Source of the DNA: Gemmatimonadota bacterium | GTDB taxonomy: Bacteria; Gemmatimonadota; Gemmatimonadetes; Longimicrobiales; Gaopeijiaceae | DNA: 32,160 nucleotides | Direction: 5' to 3' | NCBI GenBank assembly: GCA_029863645.1 | Contig: JAOTVA010000027.1 | Location: 1-32,160, forward strand | Part shown: piece by piece, positions 24,848 through 31,534 of the stretch | How the letters are laid out: every line of letters starts with the position of its first letter | How positions within the stretch are numbered: the stretch's first letter is position 1 | The notes under the pieces: generated by a model | What the model saw: the letters and a program-made list of their open reading frames with translations, nothing else | What the model was told of the DNA's origin: nothing | The model's database searches: none | Translations under genes and position numbers: made by a program

Positions 24848-25227
24848 TGCCCCGGGGGTGGCTGCCACAGTTCCACCTTGTTGCCCTCAGGATCCATGAC
24901 CCAACCGAACTTTCCGTACTCGGAGTCGTCCGTCTTCTCCAGGACGTTGCACCCTTCGTCCCGAAGCGCCTGAAGTACAGCGGCCAAGTCTTCGACGCGA
25001 TAGTTGACCATGAAGGTCGACGTGCTTGGTGCGAAGGCCTCACCCGCGGCGCCGATGGACCACACAGTTGTTCCCTTTGTTGGATTGCCCGATGCGTCGG
25101 TCCACGTGAACGCGGTGCCTCCCCATTCCTGGACATCAATGCCCAGGTGCTGCTTGTACCAAGCTCGGAGAGCGACAGGGTCGTTCGCGCTGAAGAAGAT
25201 CCCTCCGATACCTGTGACTCTCTTCAC
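24844..25227 (-). CDS. VOC-family (glyoxalase/bleomycin-resistance-like) protein
   Basis: This 127-residue protein of two beta-alpha-beta-beta-beta modules begins at GTG 25227, five nt after an excellent AGGAGG. The first module has GIGGIFFSANDPVALRAWY and HLGIDV; the second has FMVNYRVEDLAAVLQALRDEG and the C-terminal GWVMDPEGNKVELWQPP with the usual metal-ligand glutamate. Vicinal oxygen chelate proteins bind metals and small molecules; the substrate here is unknown. The stop codon overlaps the start of the DUF4256 remnant. Upstream lies a 154-nt gap with an attC-like palindrome. Confidence 0.88.
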   Translation of the reverse strand: MKRVTGIGGIFFSANDPVALRAWYKQHLGIDVQEWGGTAFTWTDASGNPTKGTTVWSIGAAGEAFAPSTSTFMVNYRVEDLAAVLQALRDEGCNVLEKTDDSEYGKFGWVMDPEGNKVELWQPPPGQ

Positions 25228-25313
25228 TCGAGCCTCCTAAATGGGACAGGATTGGCGCGTCATTGGCGACGCGTCCGTCACATTGACCAGTATCGCCCAA
25301 GGCCGCCGTGCAT

Positions 25314-25387
25314 GGCGAACAGAGCAGGCGCGATTGCACCCCGAAAGCGCGAAGCGCTTCGGCGACACCAGCAATCGCTTGTTAGGC
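25314..25387 (-). repeat. attC-like palindromic recombination site
   Basis: On the minus strand GCCTAAC (25381-25387, a perfect RYYYAAC box) is followed by AAGCGATTG. After an inner hairpin (CCGAA and GCGC arms around a GAA turn, one bulged A) comes GCAATCGC, the exact complement of GCGATTGC on the other arm (25371-25378 with 25330-25337). The site closes with GTTCGCC (25314-25320), a degenerate form of GTTRRRY. Size (74 bp), boxes at both ends, an imperfect palindrome with an extrahelical base and a stop codon within the first box are attC features. The degenerate end box lowers confidence; it may be a decayed site. Confidence 0.55.
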
Positions 25388-25912
25388 ATCGCGGAGCCAG
25401 ACGTTCACCACGACGTAAGGCCCCGGCTCGCAGCCCCAACGTTCGGCGATCGCTGCGAGAGTCTGCGCTTCATGCAAACCAACGAGGCAGTATTCGTTGA
25501 CCGTGAAGTGCTCGACCATGTGGTTGCACGAGAGGGGCGAGCACTCGAAGTCCTGTTCTGTCGATCTTGAGACTGCATCCCAGCCCACGGCCGTGAAGGT
25601 TCCGTCGAGCGGAGTCACCTCGAGAATGGCGATCTCATCGTGATGGGCCGCGCCGTCATAGAACTTCAGCGGGTAGACTTCGTAGGCGTAGAGTCGGTAT
25701 CCCGCCCGGAGCTCGGGCGGGACCGTGGACCAAGCTGTGTCGGGGTCACTGAAGCAGCCCCACTCGTTGTTCTTCCGCTCGTCGATCCCACCATCCGGAC
25801 CCGACGCGATACACCGCGACACGCTCCCGATCTCTTTGACGCCCGCCTCGGCTAGGTACGGAGGCGGCGGGAACAACCGCTTCGGAAAGTATCCAACGAG
25901 AATGGGGTCCAT
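25382..25912 (-). CDS. Integron-cassette-type hypothetical protein
   Basis: This 176-residue soluble protein begins MDPILVGYFPKR and has a conserved-looking core: KEIGSVSRCIASGP, LRAGYRLYAYEVYPLKFYDG, GWDAVSRS, FECSPLSCNHMVEHFTVNEYCL and EPGPYVVVNVWL. I recall similar hypothetical proteins from mobile cassettes, but no function is known. The start ATG at 25912 follows the box GTTAGGC by 16 nt, with CCTCCAGG between them. The stop codon TAA is inside GCCTAAC, the first box of the attC-like site. Thus the whole gene sits between two boxes exactly as a gene cassette does. No integrase is in the window. Confidence 0.8.
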   Translation of the reverse strand: MDPILVGYFPKRLFPPPPYLAEAGVKEIGSVSRCIASGPDGGIDERKNNEWGCFSDPDTAWSTVPPELRAGYRLYAYEVYPLKFYDGAAHHDEIAILEVTPLDGTFTAVGWDAVSRSTEQDFECSPLSCNHMVEHFTVNEYCLVGLHEAQTLAAIAERWGCEPGPYVVVNVWLRDA

Positions 25913-25925
25913 AGCGACCTGGAGG

Positions 25926-25935
25926 GATGCCTAAC
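25926..25935 (-). repeat. GTTAGGCATC box before the cassette-type gene
   Basis: On the minus strand GTTAGGCATC reads toward the gene start. It is a perfect inverted copy of the 10 bases at 25381-25390, so the gene is bracketed by GTTAGGCATC and GATGCCTAAC. GTTAGGC is a perfect GTTRRRY core. A short partner symmetry (GCTGAT at 25937-25942 and ATCAGC at 26052-26057) is the only trace of the rest of an attC site on the far side, in a 130-nt stretch without any gene. Confidence 0.5.
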
Positions 25936-26065
25936 TGCTGATTCTATGGCCAGACCCGTTTGGGCGCTGCGGCCTAGAGCACGGTTGCTTGATCCCTGAC
26001 AACCAGAGGCATGTGGCTAGCTCCATGGCGTCCCTCACCCCGATTGGGAGCATCAGCGCCTGACC

Positions 26066-26641
26066 CTAATCGAGGCCCGGGAGCGACATCCACACCCCCC
26101 CGTCCCAATACCACACGACGGACGCCTTCTCGATGAATATCTCTTCGATGCCGTCCCGTTCGATCGCGGGAACGCGTCCCGCGAGGTTGGCGGTCCGGCG
26201 AAGGATCTCGTCTCGGCCAGCCGTCCTCAGCAGCCTCGAGTATCCGATCCGGCCGCCACCGATTCCTTGCAGCCACTGTCGATCCGGGCTCCGCTGGAGC
26301 GCACCGAGCTCTTCCCCAGTCTCGCCCAAGACCAGAATCGCACTCGTGTCGGCGACGGTGCAAAGCACGGCCCACTGAGTACGGGTATCGGCGCCGAATT
26401 GTCCTGAGATCACGTTCTGACGCTCGGCAGCAGAATAGGTCTGTGGCACCGCGCACCCCTGCGCCTGGAGGCTCGCGACGACGCCAGCCGGCAATTCAGG
26501 GAACGCGCTGACCTCCAGCCTGACGACCGACTGCAGCGCCGCGTCCCACTCGTCCTGTGCGAAGGCAGCTGCGGGAGAGAGCGCAACGATCCCAAATACG
26601 AGGGTCGCCCCGCGAACTGGGGTCGCCCATCGATGCGACAC
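26066..26641 (-). CDS. Exported hypothetical protein
   Basis: This 191-residue protein has a signal peptide (GATLVFGIVALSPAAAFAQD). It begins at GTG 26641, whose first base is the last base of the upstream stop codon (TAGTG), so it is coupled to the cyclotransferase-like gene. The mature part (about residues 28-191) holds two cysteines (QGCAVPQTY and AVLCTVAD, possibly a disulfide), a strand-rich middle (SAILVLGETGEELGALQRSP) and a Trp-rich end (VVWYWDGGVWMSLPG). I do not recognise the family and see no catalytic motif. A periplasmic binding or sensing role is possible but not shown. Confidence 0.7.
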   Translation of the reverse strand: MSHRWATPVRGATLVFGIVALSPAAAFAQDEWDAALQSVVRLEVSAFPELPAGVVASLQAQGCAVPQTYSAAERQNVISGQFGADTRTQWAVLCTVADTSAILVLGETGEELGALQRSPDRQWLQGIGGGRIGYSRLLRTAGRDEILRRTANLAGRVPAIERDGIEEIFIEKASVVWYWDGGVWMSLPGLD

Positions 26642-27063
26642 TACGATACCTCGCCGAACGCCGCGATTTCTTCGACGTAAGCCGAATCGAACTGCAGCGC
26701 CTCAACCAACCGCGATAGCTCGGTCGCGTACGAGGGATTCGCCCCGCCTAGGCCCAACTCGCGCGGCAGGTTGTAGCAGTCCGCCTCGACAGCTTCGCTC
26801 GTGTCCAACAGCTCCACCCGTACGGGTTCTCGTATGTACTCGCGAACACTCGGCTCCGAGTAGAGCGAATGAGCTTCATGGTCAGCCAGCTCCATCACGA
26901 TTCCATAGGCGCGACTCGAAGCGGATCGCAGCAATGTCGCTCGATCGCCGATGTGGATGCGGTAGTCGACCAACACCGCTGGCCCGATAACCTCCGGGTG
27001 AAGACCCTTCTCAGTGAGAAGAGATCGATCCATGAACAGGCCGTAGAAGAAGATCTTGCTCAT
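26641..27063 (-). CDS. Gamma-glutamylcyclotransferase-like protein
   Basis: This 140-residue member of the cyclotransferase superfamily starts at ATG 27063 (MSKIFFYGLFMDRSLL), where YGLF replaces the usual YGSN. An earlier ATG at 27099 lies inside the upstream gene and adds nothing family-like. Further landmarks are AYGIVMELADHEAHSLYSEP, with a candidate catalytic glutamate, and VREYIREPVRVELL. The altered loop suggests that substrate binding differs from the canonical enzymes. It follows the small membrane protein by 11 nt and overlaps the next gene by 1 nt, in a three-gene minus-strand unit. Confidence 0.75.
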   Translation of the reverse strand: MSKIFFYGLFMDRSLLTEKGLHPEVIGPAVLVDYRIHIGDRATLLRSASSRAYGIVMELADHEAHSLYSEPSVREYIREPVRVELLDTSEAVEADCYNLPRELGLGGANPSYATELSRLVEALQFDSAYVEEIAAFGEVS

Positions 27064-27074
27064 CGGTTGCCGGC

Positions 27075-27464
27075 TCAGCGCTCCCACCTCAAGACACAAA
27101 CGGTCTCAGTCCCCTCGAGCCTGGTCTGGGGTGAGGCCACGAGCGACGCTCTGCCTCCCCCGAAGCCTGAGGTGAAGCGAGTCCGTTCCGATTCGCACCC
27201 CGGGAGTCGGAGCTCGGCAGTGTGGTCACCCTCCTCAACGGGAAAGCCGTTCACGGTGCGGCTGTCGCGACGCTCCAGTACGCCCACGACCGCTCCGTCG
27301 ATCACGACCTCGGCCCCCACGAGGGCGTCGGGATCCAATCCGAACTGGATCTGGACGATGTACTCTGGGCCCCCCAGGCAGCCGCGCCACAGGATCACGA
27401 GGATAACCACCGTCACCACGGCCGCGATGCGCCAGCCGAGGCCACGTCGGTGGTCGTTGACCAC
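27075..27464 (-). CDS. Small membrane-anchored beta protein
   Basis: This 129-residue protein starts at GTG 27464, with CGGAG seven nt before it. An N-terminal basic stretch and a membrane helix (about residues 11-27, IAAVVTVVILVILW) are followed by a soluble domain with PEYIVQIQFGLDP, LVGAEVVIDGAVVGVLERRD and GDHTAELRLPGCESE. The pattern resembles PEGA-type domains, in which a covalent or bound ligand is displayed outside the cell; the match is loose. The frame stays open far upstream (to 28217) but there it runs antisense to the lipoprotein gene and is not gene-like. It is divergent from that lipoprotein by 57 nt. Confidence 0.6.
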   Translation of the reverse strand: MVNDHRRGLGWRIAAVVTVVILVILWRGCLGGPEYIVQIQFGLDPDALVGAEVVIDGAVVGVLERRDSRTVNGFPVEEGDHTAELRLPGCESERTRFTSGFGGGRASLVASPQTRLEGTETVCVLRWER

Positions 27465-27521
27465 TGCAGTTCTCCGTGCGGATATTCGGGAGCCCCCCTC
27501 AAAACGAGGAGTAGCGTACGT

Positions 27522-28172
27522 ATGGATGAGAGGCCCCGTGGGCGCTCTTGGCAAGCTTTTTCGGCCCTCGGACTGATGCTGATCGGCGTCGCCGGGTGCT
27601 CGGCGCCTCCTCAGCGGGGTTATCAGGTTCAGGAGGTGCCCGATGGATTCCTCTTCGCCGCCAACGTCGATCAGGGCAGCGACTTCCCGGACCGGGACAT
27701 CCTGAGCCAGGGCATGTGGGCGGGAGACATTGAGACGTTCGAGCCCCAGAGCCAGATCACGGTCACACGCTACGCGGGCAACGTCAGCCTCGCAGAAGCA
27801 CAGGTGGCTCGGGATGTCCAGGCCACACGGTACGGGAACCCCACCAGCATCGACTACGGGCAGGTGACCACGCTCACCATCGACCAGCGGCCGGCCTTCG
27901 CATGGATGGAGACCCGGTACGATGAGAACGATGCCGTCCGATCCATGGACTACATGGCCGTGATCCCCTACGACAGCGTGACCTACGCGGTCGAGTTCAA
28001 CACTTCCGTGGCGGCTCGTCTCCACCCGGATTCCCTCACCCGGGTCGTACACAGCTGGGGACTGGGTGAGACGGTGGTGCTGTGGGGCGTGATCCTCAGA
28101 ATCGGGGCGGTTCTGGTCGGCCTGGGCCTGCTCCTCGCCTACAGGGCCAGGCGAGTGTCTGGCACGGTCTGA
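27522..28172 (+). CDS. Lipoprotein with C-terminal membrane helix
   Basis: This 216-residue protein, started at ATG 27522 (GAGGAG about 11 nt before it), has a lipoprotein signal ending in LMLIGVAGC. An outer domain (about 25-175) follows, with FLFAANVDQGSDFPDRDIL, DIETFEPQSQITVTRYAG and ITVTRYAGNVSLAEAQVARD. A clear C-terminal membrane helix comes last (about 187-208). A lipidated N-terminus plus a C-terminal helix is unusual; the protein would be fixed at both ends. The earlier frame (from 27222) lies over the divergent gene and is rejected. I do not recognise the family. The next 57 nt to the convergent gene carry nothing evident. Confidence 0.7.
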   Translation: MDERPRGRSWQAFSALGLMLIGVAGCSAPPQRGYQVQEVPDGFLFAANVDQGSDFPDRDILSQGMWAGDIETFEPQSQITVTRYAGNVSLAEAQVARDVQATRYGNPTSIDYGQVTTLTIDQRPAFAWMETRYDENDAVRSMDYMAVIPYDSVTYAVEFNTSVAARLHPDSLTRVVHSWGLGETVVLWGVILRIGAVLVGLGLLLAYRARRVSGTV

Positions 28173-28229
28173 AGTATCGTCACGGACCACGGGCGCGACA
28201 GCGGCGAAGCCCGCCAAGCCTACGACGCT

Positions 28230-28799
28230 CTAGTCCAGATTGGGGTCGGCCTGAGTCGGTTGGGCTGGCGCACCCGTCTGGAGGAGCAGGTCCAGCTCCT
28301 TTAGCTCCCGGACCTCCAGATGGTGGCGTGCCAACCTGCCGAAAGGCACCGCCATCACGAATGCCGCCGCGATCACCGCCAGCGGTTCACCCTGCATTCC
28401 GATTCCAGCCAGGATTAGGGCGAACACGAATGCGAGGGCCGGGCCCACCCAGTTGTCGCGGTTCGACTCCAGTTCATCTGCGCGGCCTTGGACCTCCAGC
28501 AGCGCCTCCATGCCTGCCACGCGCAGTTGACCTGGGAGTGGTGACAAGAGGTTGCGCCGGAACGCTGGCCCGTCGAGAGCCTTCCAAGCCGCAGCCGCAG
28601 AGCCAACCGCCAGGCACCCAAAGATGTAGGCTCCCGCTGGTTGCGGGAGAAGGAGCAATGCGGTCGCGCCCAGCAGCATGCCGGTGATGAACGCTGCGAG
28701 GGCCCCAAGGACATCGTGCGCTCTGTGGCGCGTGAGGTCCCAAATCCCCAGCACGACCCCTCCGACGCTAGCTAACAGGAGGAGAGATTCGATCGTCAC
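28230..28799 (-). CDS. Multi-pass membrane protein
   Basis: This 189-residue protein starts at GTG 28799, 12 nt after the stop of the upstream lipoprotein gene. Four or five membrane helices are visible (about residues 3-20, 29-50, 55-72, 119-135 and 137-155). They flank a cytosolic segment of about 45 residues with FRRNLLSPLPGQLRVAG. No family or transport motif is recognised. A short acidic, Pro/Gln-rich tail ends the protein. It belongs to a four-gene minus-strand run of envelope proteins (30446 down to 28230). Confidence 0.6.
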   Translation of the reverse strand: MTIESLLLLASVGGVVLGIWDLTRHRAHDVLGALAAFITGMLLGATALLLLPQPAGAYIFGCLAVGSAAAAWKALDGPAFRRNLLSPLPGQLRVAGMEALLEVQGRADELESNRDNWVGPALAFVFALILAGIGMQGEPLAVIAAAFVMAVPFGRLARHHLEVRELKELDLLLQTGAPAQPTQADPNLD

Positions 28800-28811
28800 G
28801 GATGCTCAAGA

Positions 28812-29354
28812 CTACGACGTGGGAAACACGACCCGCTCGAATGTCCCCCCGCTCCAGAGCAGTACGAGGTGGTTTCGACCGACGTACTGGACCAGAAGGC
28901 CCGGCAATGGAGAGGCGGGCTCACCCCTGGGTCCTGCTGCTTCCCGCGGCTCGTAAAGCTCGATCAGGCCGCCTGCGTCCACTTCGATCAGTGATGTCGG
29001 CTTGCCTCCAGAATACATGATCACAGCGGCACGCCCCTCTCCGCCGAGGATGGCGAGATCCGGGGCTCCGTTCCCATCGAAGTCAGCACCTACGCAGTGC
29101 ACCCCTTCCGTCAGTTCTCGGTCTTCGATCCCGATGCGCCAGAGGCCGGACGAGCGCTCGGTGCTGCCGCGGCAGGTACATACACCTGGGACGCAATCGG
29201 GCTGATCCACCGTGACGAGGAGCTCAAGCGTATCCGAGGGTGGCGGTGGGCGGTCTGCGGCCGACCGGTCCTGGGCGGGTGACTCGCCTGCACCACAGGC
29301 CAGCACCGATGCCGACATCAGCACGAGCATTCCACTCCATAGCCGCATGTGCAT
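28812..29354 (-). CDS. Lipoprotein with FG-GAP/VCBS-like calcium motif
   Basis: This 180-residue lipoprotein starts at ATG 29354 (29348 possible); the signal peptide ends in MSASVLAC. The mature part contains a CVPGVCTC cluster and GVHCVGADFDGNGAPDLAIL, an FG-GAP/VCBS-type repeat with the Asp-x-Asp/Asn-x-Asn calcium loop (DFDGNGAPD), then a beta-rich remainder. Such repeats build propeller blades, but one repeat alone does not make a propeller. Function is unknown; it may bind calcium or sugars. The longer frame (to 29483) is not signal-like. It follows the EF-Tu domain II-like gene by 34 nt. Confidence 0.7.
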   Translation of the reverse strand: MHMRLWSGMLVLMSASVLACGAGESPAQDRSAADRPPPPSDTLELLVTVDQPDCVPGVCTCRGSTERSSGLWRIGIEDRELTEGVHCVGADFDGNGAPDLAILGGEGRAAVIMYSGGKPTSLIEVDAGGLIELYEPREAAGPRGEPASPLPGLLVQYVGRNHLVLLWSGGTFERVVFPTS

Positions 29355-29388
29355 CTCCGAGACAGCGAGCAGAAACCCTGCTGGTCGT

Positions 29389-29730
29389 CTAGCCGCAACT
29401 CCCAGTGAGCGTGTCGCCCTTCCTGATCTCCGCCCGCTCGATGCCCGTGAACAGCAGGCCAACTGCGGCCCCGGGATCCGCAACCTCCAACGTTCGGCGG
29501 GACATCTGGATCGCTGTGACCGTTAGTTCTCTCGTTTCTCCCTCAGCCGGACGGAGACACACGACGTCCGTCAGCCGGACGGGTCCGCCCTCGACGATTC
29601 CGGTCACCACGACGCCTTGATCCGTGATGGTGAACACATCCATCACGGTCATGCGGAAGTCCCCATCACTAGGTGCGATGACCCCGCCGGAGGACATCAC
29701 GGCGAGAGCAAGAAGTAGCGGAATTCGCAT
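29389..29730 (-). CDS. Stand-alone EF-Tu domain II-like exported protein
   Basis: This 113-residue protein is started at ATG 29730 (GAGGAG 10 nt upstream; a longer frame to 29904 is not gene-like). Residues 1-20 (IPLLLALAVMSSGGVIA) look like a signal peptide or membrane anchor. Residues 28-110 match domain II of translation GTPases: MDVFTITDQGVVVTGIVEGG corresponds to [21 protein letters not shown], then VRLTDVVCL, an IQMSRRTLEVADPGAAVGLL segment, and RAEIRKGDTLTG. No GTPase domain is present. Free-standing domain II proteins are known as uncharacterised small proteins; an exported one is notable. Function unknown. Confidence 0.78.
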   Translation of the reverse strand: MRIPLLLALAVMSSGGVIAPSDGDFRMTVMDVFTITDQGVVVTGIVEGGPVRLTDVVCLRPAEGETRELTVTAIQMSRRTLEVADPGAAVGLLFTGIERAEIRKGDTLTGSCG

Positions 29731-29849
29731 GCCAGGGTCACTCCTCGGCCAGTGGGATGCAGAGTCCACACTATCTGTGCCCATAGCGGCCGGCAAACCA
29801 GCCATGGAGGCTAGACGCCGATGGTCACACGGTCGGACGCCTCGACCGC

Positions 29850-30446
29850 CTAATCTGTCCCATATTCCGGCACGTTTCGCTGGTAAACGCGCCAATAGTG
29901 CCACTCCTCAGTGATGTACTCGTTCCCGTCGGCAGCCATCTCTTTCACGACAGGGTCTCTCCCCCCTCGCAATCGGGCAACCTCGGCCCGGTCTTGGATC
30001 AATACCACCGTCATTTCGTAGATCTTTCCGTCAATCTTCAGGCGCACACGTGGATCGCGCTCGACGTTTCTCCACCACGCCTTGGCGTATGGGAACTCCT
30101 CGTTCAATCTGAATGTTTGCGCACTCGACTGCAGGTAGAGTTTGTCTCCACGTGGAACCAGTAGGACCCTGACGGAGTGGGGGATACCGTACCAGGTACG
30201 AGTCTCGAGCACGGTCGCATTCTCGCCGAAGGGGTCACTGAACTGGTTGACCCAGTCCCAATTCGTCACTGGCTCACGGACAATCTCCCCCTTCAACCAC
30301 AATCCCGGCCGGGCCGACCGGCCGGCATTGGCGTATTCCTCGGCACTGGGATGTCCCGGCGCCAGCCCGGTCACGCGCAGCGTCAAGAGTGTCCCCACCA
30401 TGAGCCCGCCGACCACCAGCAAGCCAATCTTCAATGGCTTCATCAT
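29850..30446 (-). CDS. Membrane-anchored protein with PNPOx/nitroreductase-like domain
   Basis: This 198-residue protein starts at ATG 30446 with a membrane helix (KIGLLVVGGLMVGTLLTLRV, about residues 5-24). The outer or cytosolic part includes ARPGLWLKGEIVREPV, YGIPHSVRVLLVPRGDKLYL and WWRNVERDPRVRLKIDGKIY, then EWHYWRVYQ near the end. The WWRNVERDPRVRLKI segment and surrounding strands recall the split-barrel family of deazaflavin-dependent nitroreductases and PNP oxidases, but I cannot confirm the flavin site. It is the first gene of the minus-strand run; 119 nt separate it from the EF-Tu-II-like gene. Confidence 0.55.
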   Translation of the reverse strand: MMKPLKIGLLVVGGLMVGTLLTLRVTGLAPGHPSAEEYANAGRSARPGLWLKGEIVREPVTNWDWVNQFSDPFGENATVLETRTWYGIPHSVRVLLVPRGDKLYLQSSAQTFRLNEEFPYAKAWWRNVERDPRVRLKIDGKIYEMTVVLIQDRAEVARLRGGRDPVVKEMAADGNEYITEEWHYWRVYQRNVPEYGTD

Positions 30447-30747
30447 CTTCGTTCTCCCTACGGATTGCTGGATCGCTCGGTAGTGCGCCTATCGTCTCGC
30501 GATTCTGCTGCACGGCCCAACCGCCAACAAGGGGCGGTTGTCTCCTCGTGCTTGGATCCAGCCAGTGGGTCGGCACGCTCGTCGTTGGTGGAGCAGTCAC
30601 CGTCGGGGTCGGCGTCGGCCTTGATGAGAAGAGACCCACGCGGCGCACGTTGCCCACCCCGCCCCGCCGCGCCATCGTGAGAAGTGCGACGCTGCGGGCT
30701 CAAGACTGGGTCGGCCGTCGCGGCTCACGAAAAGAGCGTTGCCGGCT
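30447..30747. other. 300-nt gap with one hairpin and no supported gene
   Basis: This gap lies between two divergent genes and should hold their promoters. A perfect 8-bp inverted repeat (CAACCGCC at 30518-30525, GGCGGTTG at 30533-30540) forms a strong hairpin, without a U-run on either strand. The left arm begins in GCCCAAC, an RYYYAAC-like box, but no GTTRRRY partner follows, so I do not call it attC. Open frames here are Arg/Pro-rich and look like chance frames. Confidence 0.5.
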
Positions 30748-31374
30748 ATGCAGATCCTCATCGGGTTGTCCCTAGGCTTCGCGGCCCTCGCAGCGCTGTT
30801 CGCGGGCTTCGCCGTGCGCGCCTTCCGTCGCCGTCGTTGGGTCGGCACCGCGGGACGATCGACCCTTGGCGCGCTCTTCGCCTCGCTCGCGGCGCTCGCC
30901 GCCACCCTCAGCGTATCCACCCAAGGGTATAGGGCGCTCACGGCGGAAGAGGTGGCGATGACCGTCACCACCGTGCCGACAGGCCTTCACACGTTCCAGG
31001 CCTACGTGGAGTTTCCTGACGGCAGGGACACAACCCTCGCCGTGCGCGGGGATCAAATCCTGGTGGACGCGCGCATCCTCAAGTGGCGCTACGTGGCCAA
31101 CCTGATCGGCCTGAACACCCAGTACGAGCTCGACCGCCTCACTGGGCGGTACGCAAACATCGAGGACGAGCGCACGCTGGAGCGCACCGTCCACTCCCTG
31201 GGCGCGGAAAAGCCGCTCGACCTTTACGACTTGCTGGAGCGCTATTCGTTGTTGCGGCTCCTCGTAGACGCCGAGTACGGATCCGCGACCTACGTCGACG
31301 TGACCGTGCCCGCGCGACTCGAGATCCGTGTGTCGACGACCGGCCTCTTGGTCCGCGAGATCCCGCTCAGGTAG
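30748..31374 (+). CDS. Conserved two-helix membrane protein, often labelled cation/multidrug efflux
   Basis: This 208-residue protein starts at ATG 30748; a TTG 9 nt earlier adds little. Helices at about 3-21 and 33-53 are followed by an outer domain with HTFQAYVEFPDGRDTTLAVR, GDQILVDARILKWRYVANLI and YELDRLTGRYANIEDERTLE. The RGDQ ... DARxLKW ... LIGL ... Y-x-L-D-R-L-x-G-R-Y pattern is a conserved protein family I know only under misleading transport names; no transport motif is visible. Function unknown. It converges on groEL across three inverted repeats. Confidence 0.75.
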   Translation: MQILIGLSLGFAALAALFAGFAVRAFRRRRWVGTAGRSTLGALFASLAALAATLSVSTQGYRALTAEEVAMTVTTVPTGLHTFQAYVEFPDGRDTTLAVRGDQILVDARILKWRYVANLIGLNTQYELDRLTGRYANIEDERTLERTVHSLGAEKPLDLYDLLERYSLLRLLVDAEYGSATYVDVTVPARLEIRVSTTGLLVREIPLR

Positions 31375-31383
31375 CCAACCCCC

Positions 31384-31421
31384 AAAAAGACCGTGGGCGA
31401 CGCCGGAAAGGCGTCGCCCAC
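31384..31421 (-). terminator. groEL intrinsic terminator
   Basis: A perfect 12-bp stem (GTGGGCGACGCC at 31393-31404, GGCGTCGCCCAC at 31410-31421, 5-nt loop) is followed on the minus strand by GGTC and TTTTT (31384-31388). This is a strong Rho-independent terminator for groEL, lying 114 nt after its stop codon. On the plus strand it could also stop transcripts of the gene at 30748, though without a U-run. Confidence 0.88.
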
Positions 31422-31423
31422 GA

Positions 31424-31492
31424 GGCGGATTACCGACACCGCCCATCCAGCTCACGAAGAGCCGTCCGTCCCTGCGGCGTCGGTAATCCGCC
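31424..31492. repeat. 14-bp perfect inverted repeat after groEL
   Basis: GGCGGATTACCGAC (31424-31437) and its exact complement (31479-31492) bracket 41 nt. After one mismatch the stem goes on for four more pairs (CCGC/GCGG), giving about 18 pairs. No U-run follows, so it is not a plain terminator. It sits between the terminator and the hairpin next to the stop codon. Confidence 0.8.
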
Positions 31493-31497
31493 GGCGA

Positions 31498-31532
31498 GGT
31501 TAGCGATGGCCCCGAAGGGGCTTTCGCTAACC
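31498..31532. repeat. Hairpin just after the groEL stop codon
   Basis: GGTTAGCGA (31498-31506) pairs with TCGCTAACC (31524-31532). An inner stem GCCCC/GGGGC with a GAA turn makes the fold nearly continuous. The stem begins 2 nt after the groEL stop codon. It may protect the mRNA 3' end; this is inference. Confidence 0.75.
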
Positions 31533-31534
31533 GC

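Noticed and set aside
25926-26066. Complete attC site between the exported protein gene and the cassette-type gene
   Set aside because: Only the GTTAGGC box and a 6-bp symmetry are present; no RYYYAAC box at the far end.
27465-28217. Long minus-strand open frame joined to the small membrane protein
   Set aside because: It is antisense to the lipoprotein gene, His/Arg/Asp-rich without fold or motif, and the good ribosome site with GTG lies at 27464.
30434-30775. 113-codon plus-strand open frame
   Set aside because: Overlaps the starts of two better genes, has Arg/Pro/Ser-rich low-quality sequence and no ribosome site.
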